Source: Comamonas sp. (GTDB taxonomy: Bacteria; Pseudomonadota; Gammaproteobacteria; Burkholderiales; Burkholderiaceae_C). Taken from it: DNA of 6,545 bases. Made by a program: the position numbers and the translations under genes. The stretch covers positions 1 to 6,545 of the forward strand of contig JAFAIY010000377.1 of assembly GCA_019236485.1 (NCBI GenBank), read 5' to 3'. How positions within the stretch are numbered: position 1 is the first letter of the stretch; each line of letters starts with the position of its first letter. The notes under the pieces were generated by a model, which worked only from the letters and a program-made list of their open reading frames with translations, was not told the origin of the DNA and did no database searches. This document shows, in pieces, positions 1-5,736 of this stretch.

Positions 1-40
1 GCAGAAATCGGCCTCAAAGTGAATTCAAACCGATTCCTGC
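1..40 (-). terminator. Inverted repeat just after ppiD, possible terminator cut by the window edge
   Basis: Eight bases after the ppiD stop codon, positions 30-40 and 1-11 form 11-base arms that pair completely if one G-U wobble is allowed, around an 18-base loop (12-29) that contains a TGAATTCA palindrome. The position directly after a stop codon suggests a transcription terminator or mRNA-stabilising hairpin for ppiD. The T-tract that would confirm a terminator would lie to the left of base 1 and cannot be seen. The long loop is not typical of an intrinsic terminator, so a REP-like element is the alternative. Confidence 0.4.
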
Positions 41-48
41 TTGGACAC

Positions 49-1944
49 TCAAGGACGGGGGACCTTGATCTGCACCTTGAACTGCTTTTTCAGCTGTTCG
101 TAATAGGCCATCACCTCGGCCATGGTCGCCCACTGCGTGAACTGCGATTTTTGCTGTTCGGCCACCTGAGCATCCACAGCGGGGCGCTCCGCGATGCGGT
201 TGATCTTGATCACGGTATAGCCGGCAGCCCCCAGGTCCACCCCTTCCCAGGCAGGCAGGGTCTTGATAGAGGCGCGCAGCGCCGCGTCCAGCACCTCGCG
301 CGGCAGATCCTTGGATTGATCGCGGCCGACCTCTACCGCGGCAGGCAGCTGGGCGACCTCGGGCTTGGCCTTCCACTCGGCCAGCTTGGCCTTGCCCTCT
401 TCCTTGGCCAGCTCCGCCGACTTCTGGGCCGTGTAGAGCTGCTTGAGCTTGTCGCCGACTTCATTCATGGGCAAGGTGCGGGCCGGCGAGTACTGGACCA
501 CGCGCCCCGCTGCCAGGCTGTTGGGCGCCAGCTCGATGGCATCGGTATTGCGCTTGTGTTCCAGAGAATCGCTGGAGAACAAAGCCTCCAGGAAACGCGT
601 ATTGGCCAGAGCACCTTGAGCACCGGGGGCAGGTTGACGCGTCACATGCTCCACCTTGTGGATGGCGAGCTTGAACTTGTCCGCCACGGGCTGCAGGCTG
701 TCCGACTGCTCGTACACGCCATTGGTGAACGCTTCCGCCACCTCGACAAACTTGCGCTGCGCCTGCTGCTGCTTGAGGTCAGCCTCCAGCTTGGGACGCA
801 TTTCTTCGAAGGTGGGCACCTTAGGCGCCTTGATGCCGGTCAACTGAATGATGTGGTAGCCGAAGTCGGATTCGATCACATCGCTGATGTCGCCCTCCTT
901 CATCTTGAACACAGCCTCTTCGAAAGGCTTGACCATGGCGCCGCGGCCAAAGTAGCCCAGATCACCGCCGTTGGCCGCAGAGCCCGGATCCTGGGAGTTG
1001 GCCTTGGCCACTTGCGCGAAGCTCTTGGGGTCCTTGCGCACCTGAGCCAGCAATTCCTCGGCCTTGACCTTGGCCTTCTCACGTTCGGCTGCCGGAGCAT
1101 CCTTGGGCGCATTGATCAGGATATGGCTGGCGCGACGTTCTTCGGGGCCCGCCAGGCGCGCAGAATTTTCCTTGTAATAGGTGCGCAGATCATCTTCGCT
1201 CAGCGTGATGCCGGACTGCACGGCAGCCAGATCCAGCTGCACATATTCTACGGTCGCTTCTTCGGGCTGCTTGAACAGACCGGTATGCGCATCGTAGTAG
1301 GCCTTGAGTTCGGCCTCGGTGGGCTGAACCTTGGCCGCGAACGCGCGCGCATCGAAGCTCGCAACCTGGATCTCGCGGCGCTGGTAGAGCGCATCCATGG
1401 CCTGCTTGAGCTGCGCGTCGGTGGCAAAGCCGGTGGTAGACACGCCGCTCAGCACCTGGTTCAGCGCCAGCTCATTGCGCAGATTGGCTTCAAAGCCCTC
1501 GGGCGTCATGCCTTGCGCGCCCACCAAAGCCTTGTAGGCCTGCGCATCCAGCGAGCCATCGGGCTTCTTCAGCGCCGCAATGGCGGGAATCTCGCGCAAG
1601 GTACGCACCAGCTGAGCATCCGTCGTGGTCAGATGCATCTTCTTAACCGCAGCGGCCAGCACGCGGTCGCGCACCAGCTTCTCCAGCGTCGCATAGCGGG
1701 CTTGCGGAGAGTCCAGCAGCTTGGCATCCATGGTCGGGTTCTGCGCGCGCAGGCGATCGCTCTCGGCCCGGTGCGCGTTGTCCCAGTCCTGTTGGGTGAT
1801 GTCATGCCCATCCACACGCGCCACGGTCTTGCTGGACTCGGTGAAATAGTTCTGGTTGATCCCGACAAAAATGAAAGAGGGAATAATCAGCAAGAACAAC
1901 AAGATCATGACGAACTTGGAATGCTTGCGGATGGATTCGAACAT
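49..1944 (-). CDS. ppiD: PpiD-like membrane-anchored periplasmic peptidyl-prolyl isomerase/chaperone (SurA_N and PpiC rotamase domains)
   Basis: A 631-residue protein, close to the 623 of E. coli PpiD. It should be an inner-membrane chaperone that meets newly exported proteins at the periplasmic exit of the Sec translocon. Residues 1-10 are short and basic, residues 11-29 form one hydrophobic anchor, and a SurA-type N-terminal chaperone region follows (about 35-230). The parvulin domain is at about 270-372, with ASHIL (H274), GGDLGYF (D328, F332), M337, F341 and FGYHIIQL (H364). The remaining 260 residues are helical and lysine-rich. The start at 1944 gives the family-typical N-terminus [10 protein letters not shown], with a weak AGAAAG ribosome site seven bases upstream (1952-1957). 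A TTG 46 codons further upstream keeps the frame open but adds non-family sequence through a hairpin, so I rejected it. Function is inferred from family. The parvulin active site looks intact, whereas that of E. coli PpiD is regarded as inactive. Confidence 0.92.
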   Translation of the reverse strand: MFESIRKHSKFVMILLFLLIIPSFIFVGINQNYFTESSKTVARVDGHDITQQDWDNAHRAESDRLRAQNPTMDAKLLDSPQARYATLEKLVRDRVLAAAVKKMHLTTTDAQLVRTLREIPAIAALKKPDGSLDAQAYKALVGAQGMTPEGFEANLRNELALNQVLSGVSTTGFATDAQLKQAMDALYQRREIQVASFDARAFAAKVQPTEAELKAYYDAHTGLFKQPEEATVEYVQLDLAAVQSGITLSEDDLRTYYKENSARLAGPEERRASHILINAPKDAPAAEREKAKVKAEELLAQVRKDPKSFAQVAKANSQDPGSAANGGDLGYFGRGAMVKPFEEAVFKMKEGDISDVIESDFGYHIIQLTGIKAPKVPTFEEMRPKLEADLKQQQAQRKFVEVAEAFTNGVYEQSDSLQPVADKFKLAIHKVEHVTRQPAPGAQGALANTRFLEALFSSDSLEHKRNTDAIELAPNSLAAGRVVQYSPARTLPMNEVGDKLKQLYTAQKSAELAKEEGKAKLAEWKAKPEVAQLPAAVEVGRDQSKDLPREVLDAALRASIKTLPAWEGVDLGAAGYTVIKINRIAERPAVDAQVAEQQKSQFTQWATMAEVMAYYEQLKKQFKVQIKVPRP

Positions 1945-1965
1945 GGTCAATCTTTCTGCGGCAGC

Positions 1966-1995
1966 AAAAAACAAAGGCGAACTTGCGTTCGCCTT
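1966..1995 (-). terminator. Strong terminator-like hairpin in the ppiD leader (attenuator or small-transcript terminator)
   Basis: On the minus strand a perfect 9-bp stem (AAGGCGAAC with GTTCGCCTT, plus-strand positions 1974-1982 and 1987-1995) closes on a GCAA tetraloop, a stable GNRA type. It is followed at once by TGTTTTTT (1966-1973). This is the full structure of an intrinsic terminator. It ends only 21 bases before the ppiD start codon, so there is essentially no room for a ppiD promoter below it. ppiD mRNA must therefore read through this hairpin or begin within it. It could be an attenuator, or the end of a short independent transcript. Confidence 0.72.
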
Positions 1996-2213
1996 ATCAA
2001 CAATGGTGAAAGCCGTGCGACCCGAATGCGCCACCGACCGGGCCTCTACAGGGCATTGAAGCACTACAGAACTGCCATCCAACCTCCACCAACAGGGTTA
2101 GGCTAATCGCAGCCATTCTAACTGCGCACTCTTCCAATCCCGAGGACGCAGGGCAGTATGTTGTGCGGAAAACCCGTGGGCAGCGCAGCCGCATGCGTCG
2201 CGAGCCCAATGCA
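1996..2213 (-). other. Leader region between two terminators, possible small RNA or ppiD 5' untranslated region
   Basis: This 218-base stretch lies between the tRNA-Val terminator and the hairpin before ppiD and has no convincing gene. Visible on the minus strand are a TAGAAT -10-like hexamer (2115-2120) with no good -35 box at the right distance, and a 39-codon open frame from an ATG at 2116 to a TGA at 1997. There is also a good GGAGG (2083-2087) four bases before an ATG that opens only four codons (2064-2078). I do not recognise it as 6S RNA, SRP RNA, tmRNA or a known riboswitch. A promoter for ppiD, or for a small RNA ending at 1966, would be expected here. Confidence 0.35.
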
Positions 2214-2243
2214 AAAAGGGCTTAGATTTCTCTAAGCCCTTTT
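2214..2243 (-). terminator. Intrinsic terminator after tRNA-Val
   Basis: A 13-bp perfect stem (2214-2226 with 2231-2243) closes on a 4-base loop. Its core is GGGCTTAGA paired with TCTAAGCCC, and on the minus strand it is followed by a short T run. It begins 11 bases after the CCA end of the tRNA and is the natural end of the hupB/tRNA-Val transcript. The flanking A and T runs make it roughly symmetrical, but there is no plus-strand gene for it to serve. Confidence 0.85.
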
Positions 2244-2254
2244 CTAGTTCTTTG

Positions 2255-2330
2255 TGGTGGGTCCTGACGGTCTCGAACCGCCGACCTACTCCGTGTAAAG
2301 GAGCCGCTCTACCAACTGAGCTAAGGACCC
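2255..2330 (-). tRNA. tRNA-Val, anticodon UAC
   Basis: A complete 76-base cloverleaf with an encoded CCA (2255-2257). The acceptor stem GGGTCCT/AGGACCC is a perfect 7 bp, and the D arm is GCTC/GAGC with the usual AGTTGGTA loop. The anticodon stem GCTCC/GGAGT carries the loop TTTACAC, which gives anticodon TAC (reads GUA and other valine codons). The T arm is GGCGG/CCGTC with loop TTCGAGA, and the discriminator base is A. It starts 16 bases after the hupB stop codon with no clear promoter between, so it is probably cut from the hupB transcript. A strong terminator follows. Confidence 0.97.
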
Positions 2331-2346
2331 CACGTCAAACTGTTTG

Positions 2347-2619
2347 TCAGTTCAAAGCATCTTTCAATGCTTTGCCCGGACGGAATTTTGGCACCTTAGC
2401 GGCCTTGATCTTGATGGTTTCGCCGGTACGGGGGTTGCGACCGGTACGGGCTGCACGCTTGCCGACGGCAAATGTGCCAAAACCAACAAGCGATACTGTA
2501 CCACCTTTTTTCAGTGTCTTTTTCACTGCGTCGATCGTGGAATCCAGTGCACGCGCAGCAGCGGCCTTGGAAATGTCGGCGTTGTTAGCGATGTGCTCAA
2601 TCAGTTCGGTTTTATTCAC
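2347..2619 (-). CDS. hupB: DNA-binding protein HU (nucleoid-associated histone-like protein, HU-beta type)
   Basis: A 90-residue protein, exactly the usual HU length. HU dimers bind and bend DNA with little sequence preference, compact the nucleoid and help replication, repair and recombination. The sequence begins (M)[10 protein letters not shown], has the helical dimerisation part (about residues 3-40), then the family signature GFGTF (46-50) and the DNA-clasping arm GRNPRTGE (60-67), whose proline P63 intercalates into the minor groove in known HU structures. The start is GTG at 2619, chosen because it places the conserved NKTELIE at residue 2 and has a good GAGAGG ribosome site six bases upstream. 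An in-frame ATG exists at 2730, but it would add 37 residues foreign to HU. The order hupB-(tRNA)-ppiD recalls E. coli hupB-ppiD. Assigning HU-beta rather than HU-alpha rests on that context. Confidence 0.95.
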   Translation of the reverse strand: MNKTELIEHIANNADISKAAAARALDSTIDAVKKTLKKGGTVSLVGFGTFAVGKRAARTGRNPRTGETIKIKAAKVPKFRPGKALKDALN

Positions 2620-2625
2620 AAGATG

Positions 2626-2631
2626 CCTCTC
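2626..2631 (-). promoter_or_regulatory. Ribosome binding site that fixes the GTG start of hupB
   Basis: GAGAGG on the minus strand lies six bases before the GTG at 2619. It is the strongest Shine-Dalgarno sequence before a real gene in the window, and it decides for the GTG start against the longer frame from 2730. Confidence 0.8.
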
Positions 2632-2754
2632 GAGAAATAAGTGAATGGAATGTCTCTGTGGACGCAAATCTTGCGCAACCAGAAACCAGACGCGACGGAT
2701 ACGGATCCAGCCGATCGACCCGAACGCCATGCATTCGCGCCGACCTCAAGCTGC

Positions 2755-2770
2755 TGACATCCAGGTGTCA
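2755..2770 (-). promoter_or_regulatory. Candidate operator/-35 region in the hupB leader
   Basis: The dyad TGACA-N6-TGTCA (arms 2755-2759 and 2766-2770) overlaps a perfect TTGACA -35 hexamer on the minus strand (2766-2771), about 145 bases before the hupB start. No good -10 hexamer sits 16-18 bases downstream. A separate TAGAAT hexamer (2803-2808) lacks a good -35. hupB must be transcribed from this gap because pgsA ends in a terminator, but neither element is a complete promoter. Confidence 0.25.
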
Positions 2771-2953
2771 ATTCGCGCTGCGCATCACAGCGACAGAGCC
2801 AGATTCTATGCGGTTTTCACGCGGGTTTAGGCCTTGGCGTTGGCTTTTTTAAACGCTGGCGATGTGCCGACTTCACGGATTGACAAGGATTCACAAAGCC
2901 TTCGGTACCCAGCGCACGATTTCTCTGAACTCGTACCCCCACCCCACAAAAGC

Positions 2954-2980
2954 AAAAAGCGCTTGATAGACAAGCGCTTT
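2954..2980 (-). terminator. Intrinsic terminator of the uvrC-pgsA operon, built on a repeat core
   Basis: On the minus strand AAAGCGCTTG pairs with CAAGCGCTTT over 10 bp (2971-2980 with 2956-2965) around a 5-base loop. The stem is followed by a T-rich tail that continues as TTGCTTTTG past 2954. It lies about 24 bases after the pgsA stop codon. The hairpin shares 18 of 19 bases with the palindrome before uvrC, so a dispersed repeat appears to provide this terminator. Confidence 0.8.
2959..2977 (+). repeat. Copy 1 of a dispersed palindromic repeat core
   Basis: The core GCGCTTGATAGACAAGCGC differs at one base from the core at 5654-5672, in the same orientation. Both copies lie just beyond the 3' end of a minus-strand gene. 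Here the core forms the pgsA terminator stem, and the outer arms seen in copy 2 are missing. Confidence 0.6.
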
Positions 2981-3003
2981 GCAGATTCCCATCGATATGC
3001 CGC

Positions 3004-3567
3004 TCAAAGCCTGGCGCGGATTTCCGGCAGCGCTTTCTGCAGGTAGTAGATCATGGACCACACCGTGAGCACTGCGGCGACCCAGATCAGCCAATGCCCC
3101 CAGACGCCGGTATCGATCACGCCGAACAGCACTTTGTCGTAGAGCAGAAAGGGAATCGCCACCATCTGCGCCATCGTCTTGAGCTTGCCTATCATGTGCA
3201 CGGCCACGCTCTTGCTGGCACCGATATGGGCCATCCACTCGCGCAGCGCCGAGATGGCGATCTCACGGCCGATGATGATCAGGGCCACAAACACATCGGC
3301 GCGCTGCAGGTGCACCAGCACCAGCAGCGAAGCGCAGACCAGAAACTTGTCGGCCACCGGGTCCAGAAACGCGCCAAAAGCCGAAGTCTGTTTGAGCTTG
3401 CGGGCAAGATAGCCATCGAGCCAGTCCGTCGCTGCAAACACGATGAACATCAAGGTGGCAATCAGATTGCGCGTGGTCTGGTCCAGCGGCGCATAAAACA
3501 CCCCGACGATGAGCGGAATCGCCACAATCCGCGTGCAGGTCAGCAAGGTGGGGATGGTCAAGAACAT
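3004..3567 (-). CDS. pgsA: CDP-diacylglycerol--glycerol-3-phosphate 3-phosphatidyltransferase (phosphatidylglycerophosphate synthase)
   Basis: The enzyme joins CDP-diacylglycerol and glycerol-3-phosphate, releasing CMP, in the committed step to phosphatidylglycerol and cardiolipin. From the chosen start it has 187 residues (E. coli 182). The CDP-alcohol phosphotransferase signature is complete: D48-x2-D51-G-x2-A-R-x8-G65-x3-D69-x3-D73, whose aspartates bind the metal ions. The rest is strongly hydrophobic, with several membrane segments (roughly 6-26, 34-48, 74-105, 132-150, 156-176). I chose the ATG at 3567 because MFLTIPTLLTCTR aligns with the E. coli N-terminus MQFNIPTLLTLFR. An ATG at 3576 (190 residues) or a TTG at 3591 are alternatives, and none has a well-spaced ribosome site. 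It begins 50 bases after the uvrC stop codon, so it is probably translated from the same mRNA, as in the conserved uvrC-pgsA operon. Confidence 0.93.
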   Translation of the reverse strand: MFLTIPTLLTCTRIVAIPLIVGVFYAPLDQTTRNLIATLMFIVFAATDWLDGYLARKLKQTSAFGAFLDPVADKFLVCASLLVLVHLQRADVFVALIIIGREIAISALREWMAHIGASKSVAVHMIGKLKTMAQMVAIPFLLYDKVLFGVIDTGVWGHWLIWVAAVLTVWSMIYYLQKALPEIRARL

Positions 3568-3617
3568 GAGCGTCATTGTGTCACGGGCCAAAGGCTCCAG
3601 CGCGCATAGAAGCCGGT

Positions 3618-5570
3618 TCAGTGCAAGGCACGGTAGATTTCGTCCGCCAGCGTGGCGGAAATGCCCTCGACCGTCATCAGATCCTCCACGCTGGCCTCGG
3701 CCACGCCGCGCACGCCGCCGAAGCGCTGCAGCAGCCGCGCGCGCTTCTTGGGTCCGACACCGGGAATCTCCTCGAGCTGGCCGCCACCCACGCGCACCTT
3801 GGCGCGCGCCGCGCGCATGCCGGTGATGGCAAAGCGGTGGGCCTCGTCGCGGATCTGGGCCACCAGCATCAGCGCCGCGGAGTCATGTCCCAGATAAACC
3901 TTGTCGCGCCCGTCGGCAAAGACCAGTTCCTCCAGACCGACCTTGCGGCCCTCGCCTTTTTCCACGCCGACGATGCGCGAAATGTCCAGCCCGAGTTCGG
4001 TGAACACCTCGCGCGCCATGCTGACCTGGCCCTTGCCACCATCGACCAGCACCAGATCGGGCAGATGCGGCTGCTTGCCGGTCAGCTCGGCGCCGCCCGC
4101 CTCGCGCTGGGCCTCGGCCACGGGCTTGTAGCGGCGCATGAGCACCTGACGCATGGCCGCATAGTCGTCGCCACCCGTGATGCCCTCGATATTGAAACGG
4201 CGGTACTCGCCGCTCTGCATCTTGTGGTGGTGGAACACCACGCAGGAGGCCTGGGTGCTCTCGCCGCTGGTGTGCGAGATGTCGAAGCACTCGATGCTCA
4301 GCTTGTCCAGGCTCTCCTCGGGCAGGTCCAGTGCCTCGGCCAGGGCACGGGTGCGCGCCTGTTGCGAGCCCTCCTCGGCCAGCAGGCGCGCGAGCTGGAT
4401 GTCGGCATTTTTCTGCGCCATCTCCAGCCAGATGCGGCGCTGCTCGCGCGGCTGCTGCACCACGCCGATGCGGATTCCAGTCTGCTCGATCAGCAGCTCC
4501 ACCAGCTTTTTGTCCACCGCATGGCTGACGATCAGCGTGGGCGGTATGGCCACACCCACATAGTGTTGGGCGATGAAGGCGTCCAGCACCAGCTCCTCCA
4601 CGGGGCGGGCGGCGGCCGCCGCGTCGAGCTCTTGCTCGCTAGAGAACACCGAGGCCGCATCACCGAGATTGACGGGGAAATACGGCCGGTCGCCCAGATG
4701 GCGGCCGCCGCGCACCATGGCCAGGTTCACACAGGCACGACCGCCCTGGACCTTGACGGCCAGAATGTCCACGTCCTTGTCGTCGGCCGTTTCTATCGCC
4801 TGCTGGTGCAGCACGCGCGACAGGGCCGTGATCTGGTTGCGCACCTCGGCCGCTTTCTCGTACTCGAGCTTTTCGGCATGCTCCATCATGCGTGCCTCGA
4901 GCTGCCGCATCAGCTCCTGGGTTTCGCCGCGCAGCATGGCTTCGGCATTGCCCACATCGAGCGCATAGGCCTCGGGCGAGATCAGGCCCACGCAGGGCCC
5001 GGTGCAGCGCTTGATCTGGTAGAGCAGGCAGGGGCGGCTGCGGTTGGCGAACACCGTGTCCTCGCAAGTGCGCAGGCGAAACACCTTCTGCAGCAGCTGC
5101 ATGCTCTCCTTCACGGCCCAGGCGCTGGGATAGGGGCCGAAATAGCGATGCTTTTTATCCACGGAGCCGCGGTAATAAGCCATGCGCGGAAAGAGCTGGA
5201 AGACTGGTTCCCCATTCTTGCCGTCGCGCTGCGACACCCCGGTGATCTTGAGATAGGGATAGCTTTTGTCATCCCGGAACAAGATGTTGTACTTGGGGTG
5301 TAGAGTCTTGATCAGATTGTTTTCCAGCAGCAGCGCCTCGGCCTCGGAGCGCACCACCGTGGTCTCCATGCGCGCGATCTTGCTGACCATATGGCCTATG
5401 CGCGTGCCGCCATGGTCTTTCTGGAAATAGCTGGAGACGCGGCGCTTGAGGTTGATGGCCTTGCCCACATAGAGCAAGACTCCCTCGGCATCGAAGTAGC
5501 GGTACACACCTGGCAGCGGCGGCAGCGCCGCCACCTGGGCCAGCAATTCATCGGAGTGCGTGGAAGACAT
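3618..5570 (-). CDS. uvrC: Excinuclease ABC subunit C (UvrC)
   Basis: UvrC is recruited by UvrB at DNA lesions and cuts the damaged strand on both sides in nucleotide excision repair. The 650-residue protein has every expected part. The GIY-YIG nuclease for the 3' cut has GVY at 21-23, YVGK at 34-37, R44, E83 and N95. Four cysteines spaced C169-x11-C181-x7-C189-x3-C193 match the iron-sulfur ligands of E. coli UvrC. A UVR motif that contacts UvrB lies at about 220-250. The RNase H-like nuclease for the 5' cut has D430, D469, D510 and H578. Two helix-hairpin-helix motifs lie at about 599-619 and 628-649. It is about 40 residues longer than the E. coli protein, partly through an alanine-rich insert near 315-323 and a stretch near 485-500. 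The ATG at 5570 places the GIY motif as in E. coli. The ATG at 5618 adds 16 unlikely residues. No clear ribosome site is seen. Confidence 0.97.
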   Translation of the reverse strand: MSSTHSDELLAQVAALPPLPGVYRYFDAEGVLLYVGKAINLKRRVSSYFQKDHGGTRIGHMVSKIARMETTVVRSEAEALLLENNLIKTLHPKYNILFRDDKSYPYLKITGVSQRDGKNGEPVFQLFPRMAYYRGSVDKKHRYFGPYPSAWAVKESMQLLQKVFRLRTCEDTVFANRSRPCLLYQIKRCTGPCVGLISPEAYALDVGNAEAMLRGETQELMRQLEARMMEHAEKLEYEKAAEVRNQITALSRVLHQQAIETADDKDVDILAVKVQGGRACVNLAMVRGGRHLGDRPYFPVNLGDAASVFSSEQELDAAAAARPVEELVLDAFIAQHYVGVAIPPTLIVSHAVDKKLVELLIEQTGIRIGVVQQPREQRRIWLEMAQKNADIQLARLLAEEGSQQARTRALAEALDLPEESLDKLSIECFDISHTSGESTQASCVVFHHHKMQSGEYRRFNIEGITGGDDYAAMRQVLMRRYKPVAEAQREAGGAELTGKQPHLPDLVLVDGGKGQVSMAREVFTELGLDISRIVGVEKGEGRKVGLEELVFADGRDKVYLGHDSAALMLVAQIRDEAHRFAITGMRAARAKVRVGGGQLEEIPGVGPKKRARLLQRFGGVRGVAEASVEDLMTVEGISATLADEIYRALH

Positions 5571-5640
5571 GGCCACTATTGTCGGCGCATGTGAGCACCC
5601 CGCGACGCAGCGCGTCATCCAATGGCCTCATGCTTCCATA

Positions 5641-5684
5641 AAAATAGCTGCCTGCGCTTGATAGATAAGCGCCGCAGGCGTTTT
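5641..5684. repeat. Copy 2 of the palindromic repeat (REP-like), between the receptor gene and uvrC
   Basis: The element is bounded by AAAA (5641-5644) and TTTT (5681-5684). Inside, GCCTGC (5650-5655) pairs with GCAGGC (5674-5679), and an inner GCTT (5656-5659) pairs with AAGC (5667-5670), with a three-base bulge between. The core at 5654-5672 is GCGCTTGATAGATAAGCGC, nearly identical to copy 1 at the pgsA terminator. It lies about 50 bases beyond the receptor stop codon and about 70 before uvrC. From memory, palindromes with this core are widespread in Comamonadaceae genomes; I could not verify this here. Its minus-strand tail TATTTTTATGG could also serve as part of the uvrC promoter or as a backup terminator. 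Confidence 0.65.
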
Positions 5685-5690
5685 AGATGA

Positions 5691-5715
5691 AAAAGGCCCG
5701 GACTGCCAGGGCCTT
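5691..5715 (-). terminator. Intrinsic terminator of the Bug receptor gene
   Basis: On the minus strand AAGGCCC (5709-5715) pairs with GGGCCTT (5693-5699) around a 9-base loop and runs into TTTTTC. It begins about 21 bases after the receptor stop codon. It separates the receptor gene from uvrC, so the two are probably not co-transcribed. Confidence 0.8.
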
Positions 5716-5736
5716 GGGTCAGGCGAGATACGCCGC

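Larger units (their letters stand above)
2620..2953 (-). other. Intergenic region carrying the hupB leader and promoter, no gene seen
   Basis: This gap between the pgsA terminator and hupB holds the hupB ribosome site, the TGACA/TGTCA dyad and two isolated promoter-like hexamers. No convincing coding sequence or tRNA is visible on either strand. Short open frames here lack ribosome sites and family features. The E. coli pgsA gene is followed by tRNA genes, but none are present here. Confidence 0.6.

Noticed and set aside
1945..2082. A 46-residue N-terminal extension of PpiD from a TTG codon
   Set aside because: The frame is open, but it runs through the terminator-like hairpin, has no proper ribosome spacing, and precedes the family-typical MFESIRK start and membrane anchor.
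19..2106. A 695-codon open frame on the plus strand, antisense to ppiD
   Set aside because: It is a shadow of the GC-rich codon pattern of ppiD. It has Leu/His/Arg/Gly-rich low-complexity composition, no recognisable domain, and runs on past the ppiD start without gene features.
2336..2346. Small perfect dyad CAAAC-T-GTTTG between hupB and tRNA-Val
   Set aside because: Five-base arms with a one-base centre cannot form an RNA hairpin of note, and no promoter element accompanies it. It is probably chance.
2252..2644. Plus-strand open frame spanning the tRNA and hupB
   Set aside because: It covers the reverse complement of a certain tRNA and of the conserved HU gene, with no ribosome site or family features.
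2620..2730. A 37-residue N-terminal extension of HU from the ATG at 2730
   Set aside because: HU proteins are about 90 residues and begin MNKTELIE. The GTG at 2619 has a well-spaced GAGAGG site, and the extension does not resemble HU.
2837..2856. GCGTT/AACGC arms around a T run, looking like a plus-strand terminator
   Set aside because: The stem is only five bases, the T run is in the loop and not after the stem, and there is no plus-strand gene upstream of it.
3576..5303. A 575-codon open frame on the plus strand, antisense to uvrC
   Set aside because: It has the same antisense composition artefact (His/Leu/Ala/Gly-rich), while the opposite strand encodes a complete UvrC with all catalytic residues.
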